From positions 45,003,758-45,067,757 of the forward strand of contig CM067354.1 in NCBI GenBank assembly GCA_034190875.2: a stretch of 64,000 bases of DNA, written 5' to 3'. The notes below the pieces were generated by a model. The model had not been told where the DNA came from and did no database searches. It saw only the letters and a list, made by a program, of their open reading frames with translations. Position numbers and translations under genes: made by a program. Numbering within the stretch: the first letter of the stretch is position 1; each line of letters opens with the position of its first letter. This DNA is from Urechis unicinctus. Its lineage: Eukaryota > Annelida > Polychaeta > Xenopneusta > Urechidae. Below, one piece after another: positions 1 to 13,100 of the stretch.

Positions 1-352
1 GATTTAACAGATACTAAGGAATGGAGTAGATTTGGTGATATGTAGAGGGAGTTAAACAGTGTACTATGATTTAAGAGTGTAAGGATTGCAAATTCAAGAA
101 AATGTACAGTGTGTATAGGTTGTACATTGCAAGTTTCATACCCAGATGTCTTCATAGTTTCCAAGAGATGCATAGGTTTTAAGCCAGGGGGCAGTCAGGG
201 CACTGAGCATTGATAACAGGGTATTCACATGCATCATATCATGAATCAGCAATATTGACAATTACCCTGAAGACCTGGGCCACAAAAATATCAAAACCAC
301 AACGAACACCAGAGCATCAATACAACTACTGTTCTACAGTCCAATTTCTCAC

Positions 353-487
353 CTGTATGTTCTGAACCATGTCATCGGAAAATATGCCATTCTGAATCAA
401 AAAAGCGTAGAAAGTCTCAGTCAAAACCAAATACTCCTGCAAGAACTGTAGGTTTTCGTCCAGTACTTTCTTCTGCATTCTGTCCAT
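353..487 (-). CDS. First coding exon of a CARD-domain protein (partial)
   Basis: The exon opens with ATG at 487 and runs 45 codons to a clean donor (CAG then GTGAGA) at 352. It begins MDRMQKKVLDENLQFLQ and contains YLVLTETFYAFLIQNGIFSD. The spacing of leucines, the aromatic pair and the short Q-N-G-I-F turn match helices 1-3 of the caspase recruitment domains of CRADD and caspase-2, so it is probably the amino-terminal half of a death-fold adaptor or initiator caspase. The frame stays open upstream of the ATG, so the start is a choice, not proved. The rest of the gene would lie left of the window. It sits on the same strand as ATR, 1.9 kb downstream of the last ATR exon seen, where ATR kinase exons would be expected. 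CARD assignment is by eye and moderate. Confidence 0.55.
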
Positions 488-1201
488 CCTGGTCGGTTGA
501 TCATATAGAGGTATCGCCCAGTGTGTAGTCTGTAGAGTTGTATGGCGTCCAAGCTTAGCAGAATTTAGGAAAGTTGATCAAAGCGCGAGACTTGAGTTTG
601 AGAAGTCACTCATTCAACGAGTATTACGGCGTGGACAAGATTACACGCTCCTGTCTTACTCCTTCCTCAAACAGAACTTTAAGACTTGGCATTCATTGCT
701 TATTGTATACGCTATATACACTTAACTATATGTATATGCACGTGACCTGTACAGCGTTCTTGACTCGTTATCTACCAGTCAGCACCACCATGAACACTCC
801 CAGACACAATATGATTACCAACTCCTAACCACAAGAGGCTAATCTGAGAATTCCCTCGCCACCCGGCTGCTAGTCGGCTAATATAGCGGTAACTATACTA
901 CAATAAAAAAGCTCCCCGGCTCATATTCCGATCACCAGTCAGGATCATTTGGTATATCATGTATAGAGGAGTGATTGAACCAAGCTAAGCCGAGCTCTGA
1001 AAGCGGCAGTATTTGCAGCACCTGCTAAAGGCGAGTTGATTACATGTCAGGGACAGGGTTGTCCACAATAGAAGGGGGGCCGGCGTGCAAGCGCCAATCG
1101 TCATATAGGCACGATAGTCCTCTAGACACGTCTGTCCTGCACCACAGCCCCACTGCATTCTCCAGCGGGATTTCCAATAAGCGAAATGTTTTAATACTTG
1201 T

Positions 1202-1241
<40 letters not shown>

Positions 1242-1484
1242 CATTCAATACGTGTATGGAAACAAGTCAATAGTTAAATAAATAAAAGACTCATGGACAG
1301 ATCTCACCACCAACGTCGGGAACTTAATGTAAATAGCAGATAGCCCGGAGTTGCTTAGCCTTAGGTAGGGGTGTCAGCCGAACCTCGCCGTTGGCGGCCG
1401 CGCTTGTGACTCGATGCTATTTCCATTTTTTTCCCAATTTGCTCTAACTGGCATTTATACTTAAAATACATGGACGAATGATAC
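488..1484. other. No gene recognised; contains a poly-G tract
   Basis: I see no conserved exon on either strand. The short open frames at 985-1277 owe their proline and glycine runs to the G tract at 1205-1240. ATR kinase-domain motifs were looked for here and not found. Confidence 0.5.
1205..1240 (+). repeat. 36-bp poly-G tract
   Basis: Uninterrupted run of G. Homopolymers of this length are hard to sequence, so length is unreliable and this could mark a weak assembly point. Confidence 0.9.
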
Positions 1485-1766
1485 ATCAAACGAGAGCTAA
1501 CGTATTGAATTTCAATAATATTGCCTTACTTTTCGCATGAAAACGATACGAGTTACGATTACGAACCGATTTAGAGAATTCGAAACGGACTGATTCTAAA
1601 GAATAGTCAACAATTCTCGCGAAGAATTTAAAATTATTACTCCACAAGCACACATTTTTTTATTATTCATACGGAGTAAAATGCGAAAAGTAAGGCAATA
1701 TTATTGAAATTCAATACGTTAGCTCTCGTTTGATATCGGTTCGTATTCGTTACTCGTATCGTTTTT
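1485..1766. repeat. Two interleaved inverted repeats (order A-B-A'-B')
   Basis: Segment A (1485-1538, 54 bp) is a perfect reverse complement of A' (1681-1734). Segment B (1539-1570, 32 bp) is a 29/32 reverse complement of B' (1735-1766). A normal hairpin would be A-B-B'-A'; here the order is A-B-A'-B', so the two stems interlock like a pseudoknot instead of nesting. A 110-bp AT-rich spacer with its own small palindromes lies between B and A'. No reading frame is associated. Confidence 0.9.
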
Positions 1767-2345
1767 ATTGTTTGGTAGATGACAAGATGACATTGTTCAT
1801 GGTCATATAAAATCTATAAAAATTGGCCTAGGGAAAGTAAATATATTTACGTGCGAAATAATACGGTGTAAACAAATGTATTTTCCCTCCAATTTTACCA
1901 GCATTATGTCATTTAAGAAAACATTCGATTCTTGAACTTAATATGGTACTTCATTTATTCATTGGGGGTTGTAGATTCAAATAAATTATCCGTCACAGGC
2001 TAGTAACTTCAAAGGTGATATGCCGCTTGTGCATACGCGTCGAATTCGGCATTTGCTATTACAGTAACTTTCCTTTCCAAATTAAACCAAACGGACACGG
2101 TGTAGTTGGTATCTTTTCTTGTACATATTCAGTAACGTACTATGAACTTAAGGAAACATGATTAGATTCGTAAAATGATCGGGTGTCACTCTGGGACCGC
2201 ACATTGAAGGGCCATGGAGAGGAAGTGAGGGATCTACCGCCCCCGTACCGGCAATATTTTTGCCCTCCACAAGCATTCAGTGCGCCCCAATGAACCGGTC
2301 AATAGATTCCAAAAATAACTGATCAAATATCATTTAGCCATTTAC
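1767..2345. other. ATR intronic or downstream sequence, nothing recognised
   Basis: Follows the donor of the last ATR exon seen. No exon for the ATR segment between FAT and kinase could be recognised. Confidence 0.4.
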
Positions 2346-4105
2346 CTGTAGGAACTTGTTCAGGCTACTATTTTTGGACTTGGCCATTGAGAAGATCTCT
2401 TGACATCTCTTCATTCGCATAGAGTATGTTGACTACAACAAATCAAATACAATTTTGTATTATTACACAAATTTCATTTAGAATAATGTGAAATAGTGTA
2501 TCAGATTTAACAATATCAAACATGATTTAGGGTATTTGGCATACTTGACAGGATAAAACCATTTTTAAAATCTATTTTTGCAGATTTTATTAAAGATGAA
2601 GCAAATAAGTTCGACGTGACCTTGGAGACTGCCATCATCATCCACACAGCTTGCTGGGGAAAAGCCACAAGCAGACTGGCGATGATGCTCTGTAAAGCAA
2701 CAAGGCAGCTCAGTTTACACAATTGTTAGATGACGGAGATTACAACTAAGTCACAAAGTTGATGATGCTGAATGTGACACTGATGATGCGGAAAACATAG
2801 ACAAAAATGAGGTCGACCACACACAGATAGATGAAACAACTCAGAATGAAGGCAATCTATTAGGCATATACACCTCTGACAGCAGTATCTCATCACCTGA
2901 CATGTTAAATATACGCACGCTAAGTTGAGCGAAGACATCGGGGTGTGTGTGACAGATTCTGGAGATGAGTTGAGGGAAGGCTGTGAGGAACTGGTACGGA
3001 GCCAGCTTGCTCTGGAACGCCTCCATGTGCTGTTACAACACACACAGGCGGTTGAGGGGGATTGGAAATATAAGTTGTAAAGAGGCACATACAAGTCTGC
3101 ATTGTCCCACGTGAATGTCTGACTAGAATACAGCACTGACATCCCTTCCAACCAAGGCCTGTTTGCTACCTTATAACAAAGTGTCTATATAAATCACTAT
3201 GTACATTACCTCTGATCTCATTCTAACTTGTATGTCATTCTGACCTTTATTTCATTACAGCAGATTTCATTCTGACTAGTATTTCATTACAGTTGATCTC
3301 ATTCTGACCTATATTCCATTACAGTTGATCTCATTCTGACCTTTATTTCATTACAGTTGATCTCATTCTGACCTATATTGCATTGATACTGATGCACCTC
3401 ACCCATTACCAAAACTTCCTATCACGCTTGAAATGAGCTCCATTTACCCGGTTCAGTTGACTTAGGATTGCCCTCATGCTCTGCCTCACAGTCTCGGCCT
3501 TGCTCTGTGAACTTCCCTCGATCACTTCCGACCCAAAGTCCAACCACAGCGTCAACATCCGTGGCATCGACTGGTATATGAACTGGTTACCATGTACAAG
3601 AGAGTTACCGAAATTCTGCACGACTTGGATCACAAATTGTCTGCAGATGATATGAAAGAAACATAAATCAGTCAAAACCCGATAATTGGGATGTGCTAAT
3701 CGAACGTATCAAACAAGAAATTGCACAAGGCCAAGATATATCTACAGAATGGACACTGATGGGGTGTTGAGTAGATTAGGTTCAGCCACTGTCACAAGGA
3801 GCACACAACGCAATCTCGCAACCCACGATATTGTCATTTTCCCAAGTTTACCCCTGTACATATATCTGCACCAACAGATGACCAAAAGACACCAGTAGAG
3901 CGCTGTCTGCTCTCACTCACCCCTGCTTCTCTGGCCGATCCCCCTCAAACAGAGTGGTCATGAGCTTGTCATAGTAGCGTGCTGTGTAGAAGTAGCCGTC
4001 CTCCCACTTGGGGTGTAGCTCCTTCACCTCCTTGAAGAGGAGCACCAGTGTGTTACTCTCACAGCTCGAAGTCTCCTCGCAGTAGCGTACCAGCTGCAGC
4101 AGCAC
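2346..4105 (-). CDS. ATR: ATR exons 51-55 (end of FAT, approach to kinase)
   Basis: Exons: 51 at 3921-4105 ([20 protein letters not shown]), 52 at 3448-3640 ([20 protein letters not shown]), 53 at 2919-3029 ([20 protein letters not shown]), 54 at 2621-2689 ([20 protein letters not shown]), 55 at 2346-2432 ([20 protein letters not shown]). Human counterparts include LPEWEDGHFYLAKYYDKLMP and VFLAYPQQAMWMMTAVSK. Exon 55 aligns with SSYPMRVNRCKEILNKAIHM and ends with a good donor GTAAAT, so the gene should continue leftward, but no later ATR exon is found. Confidence 0.95.
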
Positions 4106-7100
4106 CTGAGATGGGTGGATGACATGTTAATGCACTATATCATCACACAGGATTGCCTCAGTTGGTCGCTGAAACACTATATGTCAAATGTCCACAATAT
4201 AAGAGAGAGAAGTCATTGTTTCATCAACATACAGTCAGCACAAGGTTCAACAAAGAATCAACACACGCTTGACCACAACCTGTGATGACGGTTGGTTAAA
4301 CCAACAGCACATTAAAAACCACCTATATTGACACCATCCAAAGTGCTAACAAGATGTCATTATGTATAGTCAACTTAAGGTGTCAGCAGATTATCATAGA
4401 AAATAGTGGTACTGGTGCACCTAACTTAATTCAACCAACGGGCACCAGTTCCGCTTATACAGGGTTTTCCCCGTCACATCAAGGTGACCCCCAACAGGGC
4501 TACGGGGCTGAAAGACGGGTCGGCTCCAACCCACAAGGGCCCGACTCCCCGCTGGTAAATTGATGTGACCATTGGCTAAGGTGTCTACTCTGTAGTGGCT
4601 AGCCAAACAGGGAAAGTTGTATCTGATACCAGAATTAGCTTGTGGCCTACATCTCACCACTGACCATCTCCTCTAGGTGTTTTACTCATTGCACAAGGTC
4701 ATCAAAATCACTGACAACATCTCTCAGCTCGAACTCCAAATCCATTTCTCTTCTCTCAGATAATCTACTTCTTCCTGGAACTCTTTTACACACAACCTTC
4801 AAGCTCAGCAATACGCCCTTGTGTGTGCATTTCTATAACTAACAGCTTCATTTATTTAATAGGCCAGGTATATACAGTGTGTAAAAGTCCACGCAATGAA
4901 ATCACTCGGTGTATTGAGGTGGGTGGATATCATTCACAGTCTGCAGGACGGTGTAGTAGCAGATGCATCAATTTCCCCCCCGATGTCTTCTAATGCTTCA
5001 TCTTTCCAGCGTTGAATCAGTGTGGTTTTTTTTCATAGATTGAAAGAGTCTGATATGCTTTGAAAGATCTAGCCTTAATCTCCCCTTCATTTGGATATAT
5101 TTTGTGACTTCCGGTAAGAGAAGTTTAAACTCAAGATGTTGCCATCTTCAAGTGATGTCAAAGCTTCCATCATGGGAAGGCACAGCCATGCTGACATCAG
5201 TGTTGATGCTATTGCTCACTCGCGATTGTAATCAGGTTGTTGTTCCCAACTACTTGACCTACCTGGAGAAGCATGTTGCTTGGCACCATGTAGAGCCCAA
5301 AAACAAAGTCCACCCTGGACCCTGCGAACTTCAAAACGTCTGGATACTGCTTTATTGTAGCTGGTAGGTCAACAGCACTTTCAATCGCATTATCCTATGG
5401 CAAGTCACCACCAGCCGATTGACTAGGGCAACCCAGCCTCTCGTCTAGGTGAAATCCACGCCAAGTGGTGTGTTGCAGATATGGCCCTCTCCAGGACCAC
5501 TCTGCGCAACCACCAGAAGTGAGTGAGTATACTCTCTGATGAAAACGCGAGTGTTGCTCAGAAAACCGCTTCCCAGTCCGCTATTCGTACACAACTGCAG
5601 CACTACTCATCCCCTAATAAATAACATAATGATTCATTGTCAATTCTGTGAAAACTACTCATAAGGGAGATAGGCTTGATGAGCCAGTCCCTACCCACTG
5701 GGGAGACCTTGAGTGGGTAGACCTGCTGGCCGATATACAGATACAAGACCATCCTGACAATGCACACAACGAGTATCCACTTGCACTAGAGCCAATAGCT
5801 GTGCAAAAGGAATGGTTGCCAGACTACCAGAAGAATCTCCTGGGCGCATTAGGAACACCGCGGAGGTCGAGATGCTGGTACCCAACCTACGCAACAAAGA
5901 GAAGTATGTGATCCACTTCAGGAACCTTAAGCTCTAAATATCGCAAGGAATGAAGCCGACTATGATACACTGTGTGCTCTCATTTTACCAAAGCCCATGG
6001 ATGGAGCCATACATTACAATGAATACCGATCTTAAGGATGCCATCAGCAACTTTGAGAAGGACAATGGAGAAACTCCTAAGTTAAGACGTTAAGATTGTG
6101 CGCTCAGCAGAAGAGGAAAAAATATGCAGTCTTGTGGCCAGTCCCGCCTATGCTCATCACAAAGTATTTGATGACGACCTGGCTGCCCTGCATATACACA
6201 AGACCCGCCTAGTGCTAAACTGCCTGGTGTATGTAGGCACGAGCATACTCAACCTCTCCAAGGTCTGTATGTACGACCTCCATTACAACACTATGAAGTC
6301 CAGATATGGTACCGACCTGGGCCTGCTATACATTGAAACTGACTCGCTGCTTATGGAGATCCACACAGCTGATATGTATGCAGACATGCAGGCGAAACTC
6401 ACCCACTTTGACACCAGCACCCACTCACCTGATCACATACTCCACACCAGCACCAATAAGAAGGTCCTGGGAAAAATTAGTGCACGGGTGTGCTTATCAA
6501 GGAGTATGTGGGCCTGCGCCCTAAGGTGTACTGATGTCTGACGAGGGTGAGATTAAAAAGGCAAAGGGAGTGATGAAGGTTGTAGTGATCAAGCACCTAC
6601 ACCACGCGCAAAACATGGAGTCTCTGTTAACACAGAAGCAGTTCCGCCAAGGGATGAACATGCTTCGCAGTGATAATCACAAGATATATGGGCTACACGT
6701 CAACAAGGTGTCACTCTATCCATGGATAGCAGACTTCCCGAAAGTGAAAAAAAAGTGTCGGACATTCGGTCTGACAAGACACATAAATATGTCAGACCGA
6801 AAGAAAATCTGTCGGACCGAAACATAAAACTTCAGCGACGCCATAGCTGCGAGAACAACTGGCAGTATGTAACATGCACAACGATTGGTTTTTGTACGGG
6901 CACTGTGCCGAAAGCGACCAATGAAAACATGTGTAACGTTTTTCTAACGCCTTCATACTAAAACCCGATTACCAGGCCTTAAGTTAATGCTAAAACCCGA
7001 TTACCGGGCCTTAAGTTAATGCTAAAACCCGGTTACCGGGAATTTAAAAAGCCTGACAGTCGGACCGATTTCTGTTCAGAAATCGTCCGACCGTATCAAA

Positions 7101-10100
7101 ATTTGCCAGTCATGTCCGTCGGACCGACGGCTTTCGGGAAGTCTGGGATAGACAAACGGCATAGACACCTTAGCCTATGGTCACGTTAATTTACCAGCGC
7201 TGAATCAGTCAGGCCCCCTTTAAGTTACAGGGAAAACCCTGTATAAGAGGAACTGGTGCCCGTTGGTTGAATTAAGTGAGGTGCGCAAGTGCTGCTATTT
7301 TCTACTATACCCTACCCCCATATATGTTCTTGCAATCAGACAAACATATATCTTTTTACACCAACCAAGAATCCCGCCTCCACAACCCCTCCCCGCCCCC
7401 ACCTGATACCCACCTTCGCACAAGCCATCCTTCTCATCTGCTCATCTGGTGTCTCGCTCTCTTTGACCTTCAACTTTGACCTATCTGGGTAGTGTTCTTC
7501 AAGTGCCTTCTCCAGACATGACCTGGCGTGGTCATGGTCACCCTGAAAACAGTTGGTTATGATCAGGGCTCGCTGCTAAAATAGTAACAGAGGATCATGC
7601 AGCTCGTTGATTATAGGTTACATAAGGCTGGCTGCCAAATAAAGGTCAGTCTTCTTCTGAAGAATGACTACATTTATTGAACTCACAACTATGACTTTAA
7701 CCAACATGGCAAAGTTGTATAGTACACAAATTCTTAAAGTATAATATTTTCAACTATGTCCAAAAGAATAGATTTGACAATAGTGACATAGTTGAGTAAG
7801 AACATACATTTGTTATGAGTATCTAAATATATCGACTATGTCAATAGACAATATACACTCTTGACATAATATGACATAGTTCCATACATAAAATTATACT
7901 TCCTATATGTGTTATGATATACAAGAAACATATGACAGCCATTTATATTTAACAATATAATACAGATACAATCTGTAGAATAACATGGATGATACAGTGC
8001 ATGGCAGCAAGGTGGGGGTAAAAACAGCCCAGCTGAGAAAATAGGATGAGAGTGGGGTGGTGGTGGGAGAATCGAAACAAAAAATGGTGTAGCGTTCCCT
8101 TTGCTTCGTAAAACAAAAGAGGAGGCTCAAACGATAGACCTCAGGTTATATACCCTACGAGGGAAGACGCGAGCCGTTCAACTGCAAACCTGTAGTAAAG
8201 GGATTGGCTGACTGATAAAGGCCGAGTGAGGGCGGAGGTTGCCAAGTTAAATACATGGAGGCAAAGAGATTAGGTTCGCCATTCTCATAAATTGCGTTAT
8301 AATCGCGGGTCAAAACTGGTCATTATGAAGACAACAGGAGAGAAGCCAGAATGCTCACAGTAACAACACACAACAATTCCTCAAGGATAGTTACTAAACA
8401 AATACAGTGAGCTTCCTATTAGACAAACACTGCGTGAGTGCAAACAAAAACTAAAAGGGTGCACATCTATTTGGGATCAATCGACAAATAATATGCGGTA
8501 GTCATCAGGTCATAGAATCCACGCAGTGCGTTACAGAGAGTAGTGCTTTCACAAAGCTAGGTAAATGGGCTTTGTTTAATTTGCCATTTATATGGCAAGG
8601 TTTGCGAAAGAACCAACAGAAACACTGAGTTCCTGCTTTAACTGAATATAAATGTATTACAGGCTGGTCAGCATGCTTGGAAAGAGAGGAGCATGTCTAA
8701 TACGGACTGCGCATCTTATAGAATGAACACAATATCATTGTAGGGGAAAGACCTACCACTGAAGTCAGATCTAGCCACGTAGCTACTTTTTAATCCACTG
8801 TGCAAGTCTAAATATAGTACTGATGCCCATATTTAATTTATGTACCAAACAAACAGCTTTGAACGTCGATTAAATGCCCAAATGCATCAATTGTACCAGA
8901 ATTTATACAAGTAAAACTAGATGCTCTATTCATCAGATTACTTAAGACTATAAAAGGTATCTTAAAATCTTCACCAGTTAAAGTTACACCTTTTCCCAAA
9001 GTGACAACCCTAAGACACTGAACACTTCACCCTATCCCTGAGCAACTTAACAACTCACCCTTTCCCAAAGCCACTTTACTACTTGTCCCACCCCAGAGCC
9101 ACTTTGCCACTCACCCTGTCCCAGAGCCACTTTACCACTCACCCTGTCCCAGAGCTACTTTACCACTCACCCTGTCCCAGAGCCACTTTACCACTCATCC
9201 TGTCCCAAAGCCACTTTACCACTCACCCTGTCCCAGAGCCACTTAACCACTTACCCTTTCCCAGAGCCATTTGGCTTTCTCCATACAGAACTCGGGCAGG
9301 TTGTAATCACTGGCACTGAGAAGGGAGCTGTGGGCTGTCTGGATCAAAGCACTCCTGACACACACATAAACATACTGTATTTACTTGTGTATATGTTGCA
9401 CATGTTTATAGTGTTGCAACCCCCTTTTTGCCTTGCTATTTGGTACAAAATTGCATGGAAGACAAGTCTATTTAGGTCAGGGAGCTTTTCAGACAAATGT
9501 GTGTCTAAGCTCATTTAACAAGTTGAACATGTATACAACCATATTCAACTTCAGGTTCTTCTTTAAAAAAAATATAATACATAAACTATCAAGGCTATCT
9601 AAGAGAAGCCACTGGAAGAGCCTTCAACAATCGGTTATCATAGAGAAACCAGCACACAGACAGACACACCATAATACACTCACTCGCGGGCGATCTGTGC
9701 AGACCGCAACCAACATCTGCCCACTTCTTCCTTCACATTGAGCCCCTTCTCTATTCTGCCTAAGTCGAGCATCACGCGTTGCAGGTTCAGAATGGCTTCC
9801 TGCGTTCTGTATGAAGACTAGAACACAAGACACGACCAGAGTTCATCACATAAGACAAATATGTGGTCATTAGAAAATAAAGAGGCCAACAGGTCTCTAA
9901 ACCCTGCTGGTGTTTTCATGACTTTCAATTAAACATTACAAGAAGACTAAATCATTTGGGTAGATTTCCAGGCTTTACAGATAAATTGTTAAGGATTTCA
10001 TATACACAATACCAATAAAAGACCACAATCAAGAAATTGCAGTTGCCACACAAAAATGGAAATGAACCACAACATTCTTTATGGTTAGTCATTAAGACAA

Positions 10101-13100
10101 AGCATCATTTACAAAGAGCAACTGGAGACCACAGATATCCCGCTGAATGATAAGCCGGGATTGCTGGATAGCAATCAATGAAATATCGAGACTAAAGATG
10201 TGTCCAGACCTGTGTAAATTGGAGTCTATTCTGCCAGTTTCTGAGGAGAGAGGGCACCTTGATATGGGGATTTCCCATCTCTGCATCCTCTCCACACCGG
10301 GGGAACGACAGCAGTGTACCAGCCCCTTGTTCCACTTCATTCAACATGTGGAGTCTGCAGGTTAAACATACAGGGATCCATATTAAGGATACTTAACAGG
10401 TGTTTCGTAAGATCAATTCATAATTAAACTTCATGTTGTACCTAACAATGAATTGGTAACCACGGTGATATGAGCCAGCCTCCATGCTTGCGGCAGACAG
10501 AGGACCCATCATTTCCCCCCTCAAGAGTTTAAGCTGACTGCTGAACTTGTCTTCGTCCTGGTAAAGGTTGTACCATAAGTCACGGCATAGACGTTAATGT
10601 CAAGAGGGACGTGCAGTAAATAGCAGGAAGCAACATAACATTTCATCACAGCAATGGTTGCAGAGGTCTTATAGCACCTTTCGCATATCAAATGCTCAAT
10701 ATTTTGGTATTAGGTGCAAAGATAAACTCACTTTATATTTAACAGCAAGTAGGAGTTTTCCCAGGCCAACGTTCCAGTTACTGCCATGGCTTTCCTGGAA
10801 TTCAATGCAGATGATAATTTTATAATTATAGGAAAGTTAATTAGCCAAGTGAAAAAATATTGAGGTGGGATATACTTCTGGGAGAGGTGTGTATCGAAAT
10901 ACAGATATACAAGAATTTCCTGGTACTGTATTTATACAATATCATCTATCACATGTGAACCATTAACAAATTAACTCGAGTCAGATATAATTAATCTCAG
11001 GTGAGGAATTAACCATTAACCTGTCTCAGGTAGGTCTGTAAGTTATCCCAGCTGCCAAGCTTCCAAGCAGCTTCCACACGATATGCATTCAACGTCCTCT
11101 CCCAGTCAGGCCTGGGAAACAAAACAAAACACCCCTGGTAAGTATCCGCTCGGTGAATGCCCTCAATTGGAATCAGCTGATCAGCACACGCACCGTGTAG
11201 CTAACATGCCGTTACAGAGATCGAGTGTTGAGTTGAGTTCCCCAAGTGCCAGCCTACACCCCAGGAGTCCCTGTCGGAGAGACAGATTACCCAGGTCTCC
11301 CTTGATCGCCTGGTCATAGCAGACAGATGCGTCAGACAGGTGCCCTGTACTCTCAAAGGCCAGGATCTGTTCTGTGAGTGAAGGTCGTGTGAGTCTGAGT
11401 GCAGTGACCCCACTCACTCCGTCTGGCTCTTCCAATGACATGTACAACTTCTGTAGTCAGAGGAATCAACATCATCATCATGAACTGTACGAGGACTAAG
11501 TAAGTGCAATAAATAACTCCACATGGTTATTCATTCAATCATTAAACAACTAATATAAAATGGACATTTAGAGGTCACCTGCAGAAAGTCAAGGTGAGTC
11601 TGACTCTGTGTGTCCTTGCTGGTAGATCTGATGTGATGCTCAAAGTGCATGAGAGACCGGGTGTAGGCCCCACAGTTAAAGCTGGCATACGCCAATGCAT
11701 CTTGAGGAATCCTCTCTAGGAAGCCCTGGATCTTCTGGTAACCATGGTCGTTTGAGTACTTGGATTCTATGCATGGACCCATAAGTTTATTGGTAAATCA
11801 CTACTAATGCTGATAAGACTTGGAGGCCATCCAAGTCATGTCACAGATAATCACAGCAACATGTTAAATAATGGCACCATGATAGCCAATTGTGACCGTA
11901 TCATAGATAATTCTGGCCAAATTATTGATATCCATAGCTCTATTTTAAATGTTAAATGCACTTTTATAGAGAAACCTGCTACTATGACAGAATACCATTA
12001 CAGATAATCCTGGTTATATTACATATTCATGGCACTATTAAAGATAATCCTAGCACTTAATTAAAAAAACATTGCACTTTAATACAGTTCTGGCACAACA
12101 TGAACAATCCATGAATAATCATAGAAAATCATGGGGCAATAATATAAAATTTCCAACACTATTATTTATCCTTGGCACTATGATAGATAATACTGACACT
12201 GCATTATGTAGTCATTATGACACCTGCAATAAGGAGACAGCATCTCACCAGAGTAAGCCGCCCTATTACTCCGGCCAGAGCTCACAGCAGACAGCACCAT
12301 CATCCGATGTTGGGTCCACTTCTTCAGGTGGTCCAGCAGGGAAAACACAGTCTGGGCACTCATATGACAAAGGTCAGAGGTCGGCTGCTGTGGCTGCTGC
12401 TTGTCATGTGTCTCCATAGCAACAGTAGCACTGCCGTTACCTTGGTGATGATGTGACTCAGGCTCTTGGGCATGCTGGAGAACTTCTAGGATTTCCTGGT
12501 TCATCTGTTAAGCATGGCAGACAAATGAGTGTATTATCTTCCAGAAAACACCTAGGTTATATTAGAGAGGTGAGTGATCGGAGCTTGCCTCATGATGATC
12601 TGTGTCTGTGCCATCGAGAAGAGCATGTACCACGATGTAGGGCAGCAAATACAGAGCCACCTGATGGTCATTCTTGATAACACCGCGACACGCCTCAAAC
12701 ACGCTGCGAGCCCCTTCCTCCACTACCTGTCACCAGTAACAAACACACTTGCTAATCACTGTTAAATAACCAAATACCGCTTATCCATCTGGTAATTAAA
12801 GGATGAACAGAAAGACAAGAATTCAATTTACCAGTTGATGAACTTGGTGATGAGCATTCAAAATAAGTTTAACAACCGTTATGATGACAAAATCTTCCAT
12901 GAGAACTGCCAGAATTATAGCCTGGCTCTCAGTGAATCGCTATGATGACAATCACTACCGACTTATCATTTGCTAGAACATTAATGCGTTCCGTACCAGA
13001 AATGAGTCATCAATATCCATTTAAATTTTACGAAGCAACTAACAATGTCACCGACAACATTTCTTAAAATTTGGACTGTTACCACTATTTTTTAACCTTA

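Noticed and set aside
985-1277. Open frames with poly-Pro or poly-Gly
   Set aside because: Caused by the G tract; the rest has no conserved pattern.
9083-9319. 78-codon plus-strand open frame
   Set aside because: By-product of the 28-bp minisatellite at exon 49.
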